Made by a program: the position numbers and the translations under genes
In this document: one piece after another, positions 9,445-18,984 of the stretch
Position numbering within the stretch: position 1 is the stretch's first letter
How the letters are laid out: each line of letters opens with the position of its first letter
The notes under the pieces: model-generated
Told to the model about the DNA's origin: nothing
What the model saw: the letters and a program-made list of their open reading frames with translations, nothing else
Database searches by the model: none
DNA from: Cytophagaceae bacterium ABcell3
GTDB taxonomy: Bacteria > Bacteroidota > Bacteroidia > Cytophagales > Cytophagaceae
Direction of reading: 5' to 3'
DNA: 64,000 nucleotides
NCBI GenBank assembly: GCA_030913385.1
Contig: CP133159.1
Span: forward strand, 1,262,584-1,326,583

Positions 9445-10323
9445 TTAATTTCTCATGTCCAAGCCCCAGTTTAATTTGCTGCGAAGGGTTTCTAGGTAGT
9501 TATAGTTGTCTAGTTGTACCAGCTTGGCTTTAAACCTACATTTTCTTACTGATAGTTTGGTGCTTACCGGAACACTTTTTGATCGTGAGTCAAGAGAGAT
9601 TAAAAACTTTTTATTTCTGGACTCAATTTCAAATGATATAACGCTGTCATCAGAGACTACCATAGGCCTGACATTGAGGTTGTGAGGGCTTACTGGCGAT
9701 ATGATAAAATTGTTTGATTTGGGCATGACCAAGGGGCCGCCACAGCTAAGGTTGTAGCCTGTAGAGCCTGTTGGAGTTGATATAATCAATCCATCTGCCC
9801 AATAAGAATTGAGATAGTCGCCGTCTATGTAGGTATGGACCACAATCATAGACGAAGTGTCTCTTTTTAAGATGGTAAATTCGTTTAGACCAAAGTTTAC
9901 TCCATCAAAAAATCCTTCTCCTTCATCCAGCTCGATAAGGGTTCTTTCATTGATCGTAAAGTCTTTGTTAAAGATAGCTTCTACGGCAGAGTTGATGTTT
10001 TCTTTGGGGGTTGTGGCCAAAAAGCCTAGCCTTCCTGTATTAATTCCCAGAATAGGGATGTTTTTAGGGCCGACATAAGTAACCGATTCCAGTAAAGTGC
10101 CATCGCCTCCAATACTAAGCACAAAATCTGGTTTTTTAAACTCTTCTCTTGTACAATAAGTCCCTACTTCCGGTAGTGAAATACCTTTTTTTAGCAGAGA
10201 GTTATAAAATGGTTGGAAAACTTCCACCTTGCAACTTCTTCCTGCAAGGAGGTTAAAAAGGTTTTGAAGTTCAGAAAGAGATTTACTATCTGTTAAAGGC
10301 CTTCCATGTATGGCAAGAATCAT
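9445..10323 (-). CDS. nadK: NAD kinase
   Basis: 292 residues. Phosphorylates NAD to NADP in the cytoplasm. The catalytic GGDGTLLES motif (about residues 70-78), the NTGRLGFLA segment and the later SCGGPLVMP and SPVSPHNLNVRP blocks are all present, as in NadK/PpnK. Upstream, 14 bp away, is a CBS-domain gene that often accompanies nadK in this phylum, suggesting one operon. Confidence 0.95.
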   Translation of the reverse strand: MILAIHGRPLTDSKSLSELQNLFNLLAGRSCKVEVFQPFYNSLLKKGISLPEVGTYCTREEFKKPDFVLSIGGDGTLLESVTYVGPKNIPILGINTGRLGFLATTPKENINSAVEAIFNKDFTINERTLIELDEGEGFFDGVNFGLNEFTILKRDTSSMIVVHTYIDGDYLNSYWADGLIISTPTGSTGYNLSCGGPLVMPKSNNFIISPVSPHNLNVRPMVVSDDSVISFEIESRNKKFLISLDSRSKSVPVSTKLSVRKCRFKAKLVQLDNYNYLETLRSKLNWGLDMRN

Positions 10324-10337
10324 GGCAGAATTAAGAG

Positions 10338-11003
10338 TTAAATATTCAGGTATCGAAAAAGTAGATCCAGTCGCTCTTTATCGTTGTTCATAAAGTCAGA
10401 CTCTTGAAAATGCGCTACAATGGCATACTGGTATCTTTCAAGTGTAGCAATAACCCTAGAAAGGTCTTCTTTGTTTAACTTAAGGGTAAGTTTGAGCAAG
10501 TCAGGTTCATTCTCATCATCCATTACAAAGGCGCTCAATATTTTGACGCCATTCTCTTCTACCAGTCTGCTTATTTCGGCAAGGGAATAGTCTCTTTGCC
10601 TCACGGCCAGTACCAATATGCCACCAGGGCTTTGGCTGGCAAAAAGCTGTGCAGTCGCAGATGCTGTATCATTAATTGAAATGATACCTAAAAACTTTTT
10701 ATCATCATCTACTACGGCAAGCAGTTGCAGTTTATGCTGACCTGCCAATTTAATTAATTCATAAAAGTGGGCTTGTGGTGTGGCATATACCTCTTCATGT
10801 TGAAGAGGATATTCCGACAAAGGTTTTTCTGAATCGTTGGCTCCCAGAAGCGTTTCTTCCGATATGATACCCTTATAAGTGCCATTGTCGACCAATACTA
10901 GCTGTTCGACTCGGAACTCTTTCATCCAGTTAAGAGCCATCGCAGTAGTATCGGATGGCTTTAATGGTGGCATCATATGGTTGATAAGTTCTTCTGCTGT
11001 CAT
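10338..11003 (-). CDS. CBS-domain protein with ACT-like C-terminus
   Basis: 221 residues without signal or membrane segments. Two CBS repeats occupy about residues 5-125 (KPSDTTAMALNWM, GIISEETLLG, AHFYELIKLAG, GIISINDTAS), a module that usually binds adenine nucleotides. The rest (GGILVLAVRQRDYSLAEIS...) looks like a small ACT-type ligand domain. It is between nadK and an alpha/beta hydrolase and overlaps the latter's stop by 4 bp. A nucleotide-sensing role is inference; the target is unknown. Confidence 0.75.
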   Translation of the reverse strand: MTAEELINHMMPPLKPSDTTAMALNWMKEFRVEQLVLVDNGTYKGIISEETLLGANDSEKPLSEYPLQHEEVYATPQAHFYELIKLAGQHKLQLLAVVDDDKKFLGIISINDTASATAQLFASQSPGGILVLAVRQRDYSLAEISRLVEENGVKILSAFVMDDENEPDLLKLTLKLNKEDLSRVIATLERYQYAIVAHFQESDFMNNDKERLDLLFRYLNI

Positions 11004-11767
11004 GCCATAACTTTATCTTCCAGAAATTCGATTAATATTTGGTTAAATGTTTCCGGATGCTCCATCATGGGAGCGTGTCCGCATTTGTCAATAAATCTTA
11101 AAATAGAGCCTTCTATGAGCCTGTTAAACTCATGTGCGACCATTGGCGGCGTAATGGTATCATTAAGCCCCCATATAAGTAAAGTCGGAACTTTAATTTT
11201 AGTTATTTCTTTCGCCATATTATGTCTTTGTGCAGACTTTGCAATGGCTATAATTCTCATGCACTTCGGAATGCTGCTGATGATATTAAAAACTTCATCA
11301 ACTAGTTCTTTAGTCGCGCTTTCCGGTTTATAGAAAGTATATTCGACCCTTTCCTTGATGTAGGTATAACTTCCCCTTTTCGGGAAAGAGCCGCCCATAG
11401 AGTTTTCAAATAAACCTGAGCTGCCTGTAAGCACTAGTTTTTTAACCTTGCGTTCATTTCTGAGTGTATATATGAGTCCTACATGACCACCCAAAGAATT
11501 GCCCAGCAGGGTCATATTGTCAAGTTTCATTTCTTCCACAAAACCTTCAATAAAACTAACTAAACCATCTACACTGGCAGATTTTATTGGTGTTTCATAT
11601 ATGGGCATTACCGGAATTATAACCCTATACTTATTTGAGAAGCAATTGATAACACTTTCCCAGTTGCTTAGGGCGCCAAACAGTCCATGCAAAAGCAGCA
11701 TGACTTCCCCTTCTCCTTCATCTATATACCGGAATCCGTTACGATTTTTAATATCCCAGTTTTGCAT
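11000..11767 (-). CDS. Alpha/beta-fold hydrolase
   Basis: 255 residues with the full triad: oxyanion HGLFG (about 28-32), nucleophile elbow LLGNSLGGHVG, acid in WGLNDTITP, histidine in CGHAPMMEHPE. No signal peptide, so cytoplasmic. The substrate cannot be predicted; it resembles MhpC/BioH-like esterases in general form only. It overlaps the CBS gene start (ATGA-type junction). Confidence 0.8.
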   Translation of the reverse strand: MQNWDIKNRNGFRYIDEGEGEVMLLLHGLFGALSNWESVINCFSNKYRVIIPVMPIYETPIKSASVDGLVSFIEGFVEEMKLDNMTLLGNSLGGHVGLIYTLRNERKVKKLVLTGSSGLFENSMGGSFPKRGSYTYIKERVEYTFYKPESATKELVDEVFNIISSIPKCMRIIAIAKSAQRHNMAKEITKIKVPTLLIWGLNDTITPPMVAHEFNRLIEGSILRFIDKCGHAPMMEHPETFNQILIEFLEDKVMA

Positions 11768-11821
11768 TAAAAAAAAGATTTAATAAACAATATAACAAAC
11801 GTGTAATAGTATGACAAAGTT

Positions 11822-12403
11822 TTATTCACAAAGCTCCAGGTTTTGGGTTATGGTCAGCCAATTTTTCAAAATTTCCTTTCCATATTCCGTCATCACTGCT
11901 TCAGGATGGAACTGTATCCCATATACTGGAAGCGATTTATGTTTAATGGCCATTACTTCTTTTCCAGCTCTTGCTAATACCTTTATATGCGATGATAAAG
12001 ATGAAACTATTAAAGAATGATAGCGAACGACCTTAAAATTACGTGGAATATTAACAAAAAGCGGGTCTTTCTCACAAAAAATTTCTGATAATTTTCCGTG
12101 CATGGGTTTGATAGCATGTGATAGTGTGGCTCCAAAGTATTGACTTATAGCCTGATGCCCTAGGCATATGCCTAAAATAGGGAGTCTCGGCATGAGTAAG
12201 TTTAAGTAGTCCATAAGGTAGCCTGCGTCATTGGGTTTTCCTGGTCCGGGCGAAATCACTACACCCTTATATTGTGAGATCCTACTTTCTATTTCTTCGG
12301 GCCTGGTTGTGTTTCTGCACACTTTTACCTCTGCCCCTGCCTGAAGCAAGTAATCTTTTAGATTATGTGTAAATGAGTCGAAATTGTCTATAAGAAGAAT
12401 CAT
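11822..12403 (-). CDS. pabA: Glutamine amidotransferase component of aminodeoxychorismate/anthranilate synthase
   Basis: 193 residues, class I (triad) glutaminase. Nucleophile cysteine in GICLGHQAI (about residue 79), His and Glu in QFHPEAVMT near the end, and the N-terminal LLIDNFDSFTHNL signature of TrpG/PabA. It supplies ammonia to a PabB or TrpE partner that is not in the window, so folate (PABA) versus tryptophan use is undecided. Its start overlaps the cvpA stop by 4 bp. Confidence 0.88.
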   Translation of the reverse strand: MILLIDNFDSFTHNLKDYLLQAGAEVKVCRNTTRPEEIESRISQYKGVVISPGPGKPNDAGYLMDYLNLLMPRLPILGICLGHQAISQYFGATLSHAIKPMHGKLSEIFCEKDPLFVNIPRNFKVVRYHSLIVSSLSSHIKVLARAGKEVMAIKHKSLPVYGIQFHPEAVMTEYGKEILKNWLTITQNLELCE

Positions 12404-12921
12404 ACTTTTTTAAAATACTCCTGTATGACAGGAAAAACATCTTCAAATGGAACAATCTCTGTTAAATAGTGTACTGTGCCAGGCGCAAAATTTACTATTG
12501 GCATATATAAGCTACTTTCCTGTGTATATGCCTTCATGCTTATTACCTCACTGCTATTTATCAACCATAAAACCAAACTTACTATAAAGGCCATTCGCGC
12601 TGCTCCAAATAAGGCACCAGCTAAACTGTCTACATGGCCTAGAAGTGTCAGGTCTAAAATTTTTTTAAGGATCTTTCCTATTAAATGAAGCCCTATAAGA
12701 ACGACTACAAAAATTAATAGGAAAGAGAAAAATACTAAAAGTATGGAGTCTGGCAGGTGCTCTTTCAGCAAGTTGATCCCATGGTTCAGGAGCTTAAAAG
12801 CAGCAACAATAGCCGCAACTAGTGCGAAGAAAGAAATAATCTCCCGCAAGAAACCTTTTCGGTAGCCTTGGTAGGCTCCTAATAAGAGTAATACAATTAA
12901 TATAATATCAATTGCCTTCAC
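12400..12921 (-). CDS. cvpA: CvpA-family inner-membrane protein
   Basis: 173 residues with four predicted membrane helices (about 5-22, 26-50, 62-85, 100-123), and the CvpA start pattern with AIDIILIVLLLLGAYQGYRKGF. Family members are linked to colicin V export and to peptidoglycan or biofilm traits; the molecular role is unclear. It overlaps both flanking genes (4 bp with pabA, 14 bp with the yqeY homologue). Confidence 0.82.
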   Translation of the reverse strand: MKAIDIILIVLLLLGAYQGYRKGFLREIISFFALVAAIVAAFKLLNHGINLLKEHLPDSILLVFFSFLLIFVVVLIGLHLIGKILKKILDLTLLGHVDSLAGALFGAARMAFIVSLVLWLINSSEVISMKAYTQESSLYMPIVNFAPGTVHYLTEIVPFEDVFPVIQEYFKKV

Positions 12922-13375
12922 CTGCTTTTTTTAGCATTGATTTTACAATAAAAGAAATAATTTTCCCATCCGCTTGGCCGGCCAGTTCTTTAGTGGCTGT
13001 ACCCATTACTTTGCCCATATCCTGTGGTCCTTGTGCGCCAGTGTCTTTGATTATCTGTTGCACCTTTTCAGCTATTTCTTCTTCAGAAAGTTGCTTTGGA
13101 AGGTACTCTTCTATAACGTTAAGTTCCGCAGTTTCTATATCCTGAAGGTCTTTGCGCCCTTGTTGTTCATATAGCTCTGCAGATTCTCTTCTTTGTTTAG
13201 CCGCTTTGGTCAACAGCTTGATTTCTGCATCTTGAGAAAGCCCGCCTTGGTTCCCTTTTTCAGACTCTGCAAGCAATATCAGCGACTTAACACTTCTTAG
13301 CGCCCTTAGCCTATTTTTGTCTTTATTGAGCATGGCTTGCTTTATGTCAGCCTCTATTCTTTCTTTAAGACTCAT
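12908..13375 (-). CDS. GatB/YqeY domain protein
   Basis: 155 residues, entirely helical in appearance. Family features: SLKERIEADIKQAMLNKDK at the start, LRALRSVKSLI, EYLPKQLSEEEI and the end PQDMGKVMGTATKELAGQADGK. It matches the tail domain of GatB that contacts tRNA, found alone in YqeY proteins; its job is uncertain. First gene of a minus-strand set reaching cvpA and pabA and divergent from pdxJ, so its promoter lies in 13376-13443. Confidence 0.88.
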   Translation of the reverse strand: MSLKERIEADIKQAMLNKDKNRLRALRSVKSLILLAESEKGNQGGLSQDAEIKLLTKAAKQRRESAELYEQQGRKDLQDIETAELNVIEEYLPKQLSEEEIAEKVQQIIKDTGAQGPQDMGKVMGTATKELAGQADGKIISFIVKSMLKKAGEGN

Positions 13376-13443
13376 ATAAAATTACTTTTAATATTCAATT
13401 ATATTAAATTGCAGGCAAAGTTAATAAATAATTATTCAAACGG

Positions 13444-14157
13444 ATGACAAGATTAAGTGTCAATATCAATAAAATTGCAACACTACGCAATGCCAGGGGG
13501 GGCAACAACCCTGATGTATTAAAAACTGCCTTGGATTGCGAAAGATTTGGAGCGCAAGGAATAACTGTACACCCTCGCCCCGATGAAAGGCATATAAGGT
13601 ATGAAGATGCTAGGGTTTTAAAGAAGCATATAAGTACTGAATTAAATATTGAAGGGAACCCTGAGGGGAAATTTATTGAACTGGTGGAAGAAGTGAAGCC
13701 CGCCCAGGTAACTTTAGTGCCTGACCCACCTGGAGCTATTACTTCTAATGCTGGCTGGGATACTATTAAACATCAGGATTTTCTTAAAGATATGATAAAC
13801 AGCTTTAAAGGTCTGGGAGTAAGGGTGTCTGTGTTTGTTGATCCTGATTCGAAAATGGTGGAAGGCGCTGCCAATGCAGGGGCTGACAGGGTAGAATTTT
13901 ACACAGAACCTTATGCTAGTGCTTACCTTAAGGATCCTGAAGCTGCGGTTGCACCATATATAAAAGCGGCGCAAGTGGCTGTAGAACTTGGGCTGGAAAT
14001 CAATGCCGGCCATGATCTGGATTTGAAAAATTTAAAATTTTTGGTGCAGAAAATACCTTCTATAAGTGAGGTCTCTATTGGGCATTCACTGATATGTGAT
14101 GCGCTTTATTTTGGTTTGGAAAATACTATTCAATTATATTTAAGACAGTTGAAATGA
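13444..14157 (+). CDS. pdxJ: Pyridoxine 5'-phosphate synthase
   Basis: 237 residues, standard length. Last step of the deoxyxylulose-phosphate-dependent vitamin B6 route: joins 1-deoxyxylulose 5-phosphate and 3-amino-2-oxopropyl phosphate. TIM-barrel motifs: [30 protein letters not shown] (active-site His), [18 protein letters not shown] and EVSIGHSLI. Divergent from the yqeY homologue and overlapping the next hydrolase by 4 bp (ATGA). Confidence 0.95.
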   Translation: MTRLSVNINKIATLRNARGGNNPDVLKTALDCERFGAQGITVHPRPDERHIRYEDARVLKKHISTELNIEGNPEGKFIELVEEVKPAQVTLVPDPPGAITSNAGWDTIKHQDFLKDMINSFKGLGVRVSVFVDPDSKMVEGAANAGADRVEFYTEPYASAYLKDPEAAVAPYIKAAQVAVELGLEINAGHDLDLKNLKFLVQKIPSISEVSIGHSLICDALYFGLENTIQLYLRQLK

Positions 14158-14912
14158 AATTATTTTACAGAGAGCTTGGGCAAGGGGAGCCATTGATTAT
14201 TTTACATGGTGTGTTCGGATCGTCTGACAATTGGCTTACCCCAGCCAAATTATTGGAAGATGATTATAAAGTGTATTTGCTAGATGCCAGGAATCATGGA
14301 CAGTCGCCGCATAGTGATGAGTTTACATATGATGCCATGGCTGATGACCTTATGGAAATGATTCAGGAGCTTGGGCTTGAGAACCCTTTGGTAATGGGGC
14401 ATTCTATGGGGGGGAAGGTGGTAATGAAGTTTGCCATAAAATATCCTGACGCTTTTAAAAAACTTGTGGTTGTAGATATTGCTCCTAAATACTACCCGGT
14501 CCACCACAATCAGATACTCGAAGGGCTTAACGCTATCAAGCCAGAAAACATCAGTGGGCGAAATGAGGCCGATAAAATCCTGTCAGAATATGTGCCGGAG
14601 TTGCCCGTAAGACAGTTTTTGTTAAAGAACCTTTACCGGAATGATGAAAATAAATATGCTTGGCGCATAAACCTTCCGGTTGTTACTGAAAAGATTGAGC
14701 AAATTGGGGAAGCTTTGCCTGAAGATGCGTCTGTCGAAAAACCGGTGCTATTTATTAGAGGGGCAAACTCTCGATATATAAAGGATGAGGACAAACCTTT
14801 AATAGAAAGTATATTCAAAAAAGCTTCGCTGGAAACCATAGAAGGCGCTGGGCACTGGGTACATGCAGAAAAGCCGTCAGCATTTATAAAAGTGGTTAAG
14901 GACTTTTTCTAA
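14154..14912 (+). CDS. Alpha/beta-fold hydrolase (YbfF-like esterase)
   Basis: 252 residues. [10 protein letters not shown] (oxyanion region), nucleophile in [11 protein letters not shown] (about residue 84-94), an acid near [10 protein letters not shown] and histidine in [11 protein letters not shown]. The [20 protein letters not shown] segment is typical of YbfF-type acyl-CoA/ester hydrolases. Cytoplasmic. Its start overlaps the pdxJ stop and its last bases overlap the convergent DUF2905 gene. Confidence 0.82.
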   Translation: MKLFYRELGQGEPLIILHGVFGSSDNWLTPAKLLEDDYKVYLLDARNHGQSPHSDEFTYDAMADDLMEMIQELGLENPLVMGHSMGGKVVMKFAIKYPDAFKKLVVVDIAPKYYPVHHNQILEGLNAIKPENISGRNEADKILSEYVPELPVRQFLLKNLYRNDENKYAWRINLPVVTEKIEQIGEALPEDASVEKPVLFIRGANSRYIKDEDKPLIESIFKKASLETIEGAGHWVHAEKPSAFIKVVKDFF

Positions 14913-15136
14913 AAAAAGCGCCTTATAATGTAAAGACCGAGAGAAAGCAATATACTTAGTACAATGCTGGTGGCAATAGGGATATAAACAGTCCAGTTTC
15001 TGCCCCTAAAAGATAGGTCGCCTGGAAGCTTGCCGAAAAACGGGATTTTGCCTGCAAATACTATGATTAGCCCGAATATCATTAAAACGGCTCCTGAAAT
15101 AATCAATAATTTGCCGATACCGCTGAATTGTTCCAT
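14909..15136 (-). CDS. DUF2905-type small membrane protein
   Basis: 75 residues with two hydrophobic helices (about 8-28 and 48-70) separated by GKIPFFGKLPGDLSFRGRN, the signature of DUF2905. No known role. Convergent with the hydrolase (4-bp overlap) and divergent from the methyltransferase gene. Confidence 0.8.
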   Translation of the reverse strand: MEQFSGIGKLLIISGAVLMIFGLIIVFAGKIPFFGKLPGDLSFRGRNWTVYIPIATSIVLSILLSLGLYIIRRFF

Positions 15137-15154
15137 GAATTAAAGTATAAGAAA

Positions 15155-15877
15155 TTGACCCAAAATAAAGGAAAAATTTATTTAATACCCACTTTGCTTT
15201 ATCCCCAAACAGAAGATAAAGTACTTCCTGAATTTAATAAACAAATTATTAAAAGCTTAAGTTACCTTTTGGTAGAAAATGAGCGAAGTGCCAGAAGATT
15301 TATTAGTTCATTGCATTTAGGGATTGACATTTCATCGCTTCAGCTCTTTGTATTGGACAAAAATACCACTCTTGAAGAGGTCGCTACTTATTTTGATAAG
15401 ATTCCTGACAATGAAGATATAGGTATTTTGTCAGAGGCTGGATGTCCAGGAATAGCAGATCCAGGTGCAGTGGCTGTTTTTCTTGCTCACAAGGAGCATA
15501 GGGAAGTTGTTCCTCTCGTGGGGCCTTCGTCTATTTTAATGGCATTGGTCGGCAGTGGGTTTAGCGGACAGGTATTTACTTTTCACGGGTACTTGCCGGT
15601 GAAAGCATATGAAAGGGGCAAAGTGCTTCGGCAACTTGAAAAAGAAACGTTGCAGAAGGGGGTTACTAATATATTTATGGAAACGCCTTATCGTAATGAT
15701 GCCCTATTGTCGGATTTGCTTGATTGCTGTAATGGTGAGACATGGCTGTGCATTGCCAGTGAGATTTCAGCTCCAGGGCAAATGATTGTTAGCAGGAAAC
15801 TCCGAGACTGGAAAAAGAACAAACCGGTTTTGCATAAAAAACCTACCGTTTTTCTTTTTGGCAAACCTCAGAGGTAA
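15155..15877 (+). CDS. RsmI-like SAM-dependent methyltransferase (tetrapyrrole methylase fold)
   Basis: About 240 residues. Motifs of the COG0313 group: GKIYLIPTLL at the start, SEAGCPGIADPGA (SAM-site loop), GPSSILMALVGSGF, TFHGYLPVK and a late IFMETPYRN. Relatives methylate the 2'-OH of C1402 in 16S rRNA; Bacteroidota often have two paralogues and this shorter type may have another target. Start is uncertain: no ATG in frame; the TTG at 15155 places GKIYLIPT near the N-terminus as in the family, whereas a TTG at 15128 would overlap the divergent DUF2905 gene. Confidence 0.82.
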   Translation: MTQNKGKIYLIPTLLYPQTEDKVLPEFNKQIIKSLSYLLVENERSARRFISSLHLGIDISSLQLFVLDKNTTLEEVATYFDKIPDNEDIGILSEAGCPGIADPGAVAVFLAHKEHREVVPLVGPSSILMALVGSGFSGQVFTFHGYLPVKAYERGKVLRQLEKETLQKGVTNIFMETPYRNDALLSDLLDCCNGETWLCIASEISAPGQMIVSRKLRDWKKNKPVLHKKPTVFLFGKPQR

Positions 15878-16145
15878 ATGGTCAGGGGGCGATAGTCGTA
15901 ATACTGTTTTGAGGGGGGGGCTTTGTGTAATGGTTTTAGCCTTTTGCCAGCTATGCTAGCCTTAATGCTAAATTTTGATTAAGAACTTTTCGAACTATTC
16001 TTTTCTTTACAGGTAGTGCTATAATATCGGAAGTTTATGGAAAGTAGTTGCGTATGTCTGGATTGTTTATGTCTCATGTTTGTAGGATAGGCTTTTCAGG
16101 AAGAAAAGGGAGGAAAGAAATGTTTTTATTTGTTTCAAATTACCA
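15878..16145. other. Intergenic region before metK
   Basis: About 270 bp with no gene. It contains an eight-G run near 15914. I looked for a SAM riboswitch-like fold and found no convincing set of stems; the only regulatory sign is the -7 promoter element close to metK. Confidence 0.4.
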
Positions 16146-16153
16146 TAAATTTG
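16146..16153 (+). promoter_or_regulatory. metK promoter, -7 element
   Basis: TAAATTTG matches TAnnTTTG and lies 26 bp before the metK ATG. A TTTG at 16129-16132 is closer than a normal -33 element, so only the -7 part is trusted. Confidence 0.5.
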
Positions 16154-16178
16154 GTTTTCATTTTTAATTAAAACGAAC

Positions 16179-17447
16179 ATGTCATACTTATTTACTTCAG
16201 AATCAGTTTCCGAAGGACACCCTGATAAGGTAGCGGATCAAATTTCTGATGCTATACTTGATGCATATTTGAGTCAGGATCCTAACTCCAGGGTTGCATG
16301 TGAGACGTTAGTAACAACTGGGCTTACAGTTTTGGCCGGTGAAGTTACGAGCAAAGCAGTTGTGAATGTACAGGATATTGTAAGGGAAACCATCAAGAAA
16401 ATTGGTTATACCAAGGCTGAATATATGTTTGAGGCTAATTCCTGTGGGATTATAAATGCACTACATAAACAATCTCCTGATATTGCAAGAGGGGTAGATG
16501 AAGGAGAAGACAAAGAGCAGGGAGCTGGTGACCAAGGTATGATGTTTGGCTACGCTACCAATGAAACAGAGGAATTCATGCCGATGGCTTTGGCTTATTC
16601 TCATAGAATATTGAAAAGGCTGGCAGAGATTCGCAAGGGTGGGGAGATTATGACTTATCTAAGACCTGATAGCAAATCTCAGGTGACTATAGAATATGAT
16701 GACAATGGTAAGGCAAAAAGAATTCATACCATTGTGGTTTCTACTCAGCATGACGAGTTCAGTTCTGAAGAAACAATGCTTGACACGATCAAGTGTGATG
16801 TTATTAAAAATGTTATTTCAGAGGTCATTCCACCTGAACTGCTGGACGATAATACTATTTATCATATCAACCCTACTGGCAATTTTGTTATAGGAGGGCC
16901 ACATGGGGATGCAGGCTTAACCGGTAGGAAGATTATTGTGGATACATATGGCGGAAAAGGGGCACATGGAGGAGGTGCTTTTTCTGGTAAAGATTCTTCT
17001 AAAGTTGACCGTAGCGCTGCCTATGCTGCGAGGCATATAGCCAAAAACTTGGTGGCGGCAGGAGTGGCCGATGAAGCGTTGGTTCAAGTAGCTTATGCTA
17101 TAGGTGTTTCAAAACCTGTGTCGCTGACGGTAAATACTTATGGAACTTCTAAAGTTAAACTTACTGAAGGGCAGATCGCAGAAAAGCTAAAAGATATTTT
17201 TGACATGCGCCCGAAAGCTATAGTGGAGCGGTTGGGACTTAGAAATCCAATATTTTCTCCAACGGCAGCTTATGGCCACATGGGAAGGGAGTCGTTTGCT
17301 GGAGAGGTGGAAGTTAACTATGTAGAAACTTCAAATATAGATGGTGTAGAACAGGAGATAAGAAGAAAGCAAAAGAAAACGGTTGACTTCTTCACTTGGG
17401 AAAAGTTAGACTATAAGGATAAAATAAAATCTGAATTTGGGATATAA
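16179..17447 (+). CDS. metK: S-adenosylmethionine synthetase
   Basis: 422 residues. Makes S-adenosylmethionine from methionine and ATP. Signature blocks: [19 protein letters not shown], the [13 protein letters not shown] hexapeptide region and the P-loop-like [19 protein letters not shown]. Slightly longer than E. coli MetK, as usual in Bacteroidota. Transcribed alone, from the TAAATTTG promoter to a strong terminator. Confidence 0.97.
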   Translation: MSYLFTSESVSEGHPDKVADQISDAILDAYLSQDPNSRVACETLVTTGLTVLAGEVTSKAVVNVQDIVRETIKKIGYTKAEYMFEANSCGIINALHKQSPDIARGVDEGEDKEQGAGDQGMMFGYATNETEEFMPMALAYSHRILKRLAEIRKGGEIMTYLRPDSKSQVTIEYDDNGKAKRIHTIVVSTQHDEFSSEETMLDTIKCDVIKNVISEVIPPELLDDNTIYHINPTGNFVIGGPHGDAGLTGRKIIVDTYGGKGAHGGGAFSGKDSSKVDRSAAYAARHIAKNLVAAGVADEALVQVAYAIGVSKPVSLTVNTYGTSKVKLTEGQIAEKLKDIFDMRPKAIVERLGLRNPIFSPTAAYGHMGRESFAGEVEVNYVETSNIDGVEQEIRRKQKKTVDFFTWEKLDYKDKIKSEFGI

Positions 17448-17476
17448 AAAAAGGGCTTTAAATAAGCCCTTTTTTT
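17447..17476 (+). terminator. Intrinsic terminator after metK
   Basis: Stem AAAAGGGCTT / AAGCCCTTTT (17449-17458 and 17464-17473) with a 5-nt loop and a run of seven T. The A-rich left arm lets it also serve the convergent hpf gene. Confidence 0.9.
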
Positions 17477-17496
17477 ATATCCGGTTCTTAATGATC

Positions 17497-17802
17497 TTAA
17501 TGATGGCTTTGCATCTTGTCTTTTAACTTTAGGATTTGCCTTTTCAGGTTGTCATAAAGCTTGTCCGTTGCTTCCTCAAAAGAAGAAGCTTGCTCTTTAG
17601 CCACTATAGCAGAAGTTCCCGGCAAATATAATTTTACGTTCACTAATTTATTTTCTGGAGTGTCCGTGTTCTCCAAATGCAGATAAACTTCTCCTTCCAT
17701 TATTCTGTCATTAAACGTTTCTAGCTTGTCAAGCTTTTTTTGAATAAAGTCCAGAAGTTTTTGATCTGCTGTAAAGTGAATTGATTGAATCTGAAGTTTC
17801 AT
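17497..17802 (-). CDS. hpf: Ribosome hibernation-promoting factor, short form (HPF/RaiA)
   Basis: 101 residues, one beta-alpha-beta-beta-beta-alpha domain: MKLQIQSIHFTADQKL, DFIQKKLDKLETFNDRI, and the basic final helix FEEATDKLYDNLKRQILKLK. Binds the 30S decoding region in stationary phase. There is no long-form C-terminal dimerisation domain. It follows the Xer recombinase gene by 26 bp. Confidence 0.92.
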   Translation of the reverse strand: MKLQIQSIHFTADQKLLDFIQKKLDKLETFNDRIMEGEVYLHLENTDTPENKLVNVKLYLPGTSAIVAKEQASSFEEATDKLYDNLKRQILKLKDKMQSHH

Positions 17803-17828
17803 ACTACTCGAATTTAAGGTTAAAATTT

Positions 17829-18710
17829 TTATGACCGGGGATGTGCTTTGTTAAAAGCAGCTTTAATTTTTTCCATTGAATTATGCGTATATACCTGTGT
17901 CGCAGCAAGGCTTGAGTGTCCTAGCAACTCTTTTACCGCATTTATCTCAGCGCCATTGTTCAGTAGCTGAGTAGCAAATGTATGTCTTATTACATGTGGA
18001 CTTTTCTTTTCGGATGCCGCAAGCTCAGACAAATATTTATTTACCAGGCGGTAAATGAAAACCGGGTAGGTTTTTTCTTTTTTGTCTGTAATAATGAAAT
18101 ATTCTGTGTTACTGCCCTTCATATATGCTGCCTTTTCCCCCCTATATATACTAATGTTTTGTTTCAAAGTTTTGTTCATTGGGATAATTCTCTCTTTGTT
18201 TCCCTTGCCTAATACTTTTAATGTATTGTTGGCTTCGTTTATGTCTGCTTCCTTCAAATTTATGAGTTCGGAAAGCCTCATGCCGGTGCCATAAAAAAGC
18301 TCTAATACCATTTTATCTCTGGTTCCAGAAAAATCATCGGAAAAGCAAAGATGGTCAAGCAGGTTGTCCATGCTTGATGCCTCTATAAACGAGGGCAACC
18401 TTTTGGCTTGTTTGGGCGTCTTCAACTTGCCAGCAGGGTTTGTTTCTATGATTTCCTGTCTTTGTAAATACTTGAAAAAGGAGCGTAAGGTTGCAATTTT
18501 TCGGTTTACAGTAGCAGGAGAAATATTGTTTTCTAGAAGTTCAAGCATCCAAGACCTTATCATGTCATGTGTAGCACCGGATGGTTCCTCTAAATCATAA
18601 GCCGAATGGACAAATGCTCTGAATTGCTCCAGGTCATTCTGGTATGAGATGACAGTGTTGCTGCTGTATCTTTTCTCATTTGTCAGATAGTCTAAAAAAA
18701 AACTTACCAT
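17829..18710 (-). CDS. Tyrosine recombinase, XerC/XerD type
   Basis: 293 residues. N-terminal SAM-like core-binding domain (about 1-85), then the catalytic domain with Arg in GTGMRLSEL, His-x-x-Arg in HVIRHTFATQL, His in LLGHSSLAATQ and the tyrosine nucleophile in VYTHNS. The length and motif spacing fit the chromosome-dimer resolvases; the gene is in a housekeeping context (hpf, rpsU) rather than in an island, which supports a Xer role. Choosing between XerC and XerD is not possible here. Confidence 0.9.
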   Translation of the reverse strand: MVSFFLDYLTNEKRYSSNTVISYQNDLEQFRAFVHSAYDLEEPSGATHDMIRSWMLELLENNISPATVNRKIATLRSFFKYLQRQEIIETNPAGKLKTPKQAKRLPSFIEASSMDNLLDHLCFSDDFSGTRDKMVLELFYGTGMRLSELINLKEADINEANNTLKVLGKGNKERIIPMNKTLKQNISIYRGEKAAYMKGSNTEYFIITDKKEKTYPVFIYRLVNKYLSELAASEKKSPHVIRHTFATQLLNNGAEINAVKELLGHSSLAATQVYTHNSMEKIKAAFNKAHPRS

Positions 18711-18778
18711 ATCAGCTAAAACAATTAATGTTAAGCCAATATGGTAAATTTTGCTATAAAATAAAATGATAATTGATT

Positions 18779-18973
18779 CTACTGGTACTGACTTTGATTA
18801 ACTTTTTGCCTGTACATGGCTTTTGTTCTTCTATTCCGTTTTGAAACAGAGGGTTTTTCATAAAAGCTTCTGTTTCTGACTTCATTTAATACACCAGTTT
18901 TTTCAGACTTCTTTTTGAATCTTTTTAGTGCCTTGTCTAATGATTCATTTTCGTTTACATTGACTAAAATCAT
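18779..18973 (-). CDS. rpsU: Ribosomal protein bS21
   Basis: 64 residues from the ATG at 18973 ([19 protein letters not shown]); a TTG three codons earlier is less likely. Basic helical protein of the 30S platform with the typical [11 protein letters not shown] and [10 protein letters not shown] segments. Upstream, after 11 bp, begins a repeat element, so the leader is unusually short of native sequence and has no clear Shine-Dalgarno site. Confidence 0.95.
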   Translation of the reverse strand: MILVNVNENESLDKALKRFKKKSEKTGVLNEVRNRSFYEKPSVSKRNRRTKAMYRQKVNQSQYQ

Positions 18974-18984
18974 AGTTGACAATA

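Noticed and set aside
16120-16167. 15-codon frame with a GGAGG-type site just before metK, a possible leader peptide
   Set aside because: It overlaps the predicted -7 promoter element, so it would be upstream of or across the transcription start, and its codons show no methionine-related pattern.
15878-16178. Possible SAM riboswitch upstream of metK
   Set aside because: No conserved stem set of a SAM riboswitch class could be drawn, and the predicted transcript start leaves only about 20 nt of leader.
17829-18710. Tyrosine recombinase as an integrase of a mobile island
   Set aside because: Xer-like length and motifs in a housekeeping neighbourhood (hpf, rpsU), no attachment-site duplication seen.
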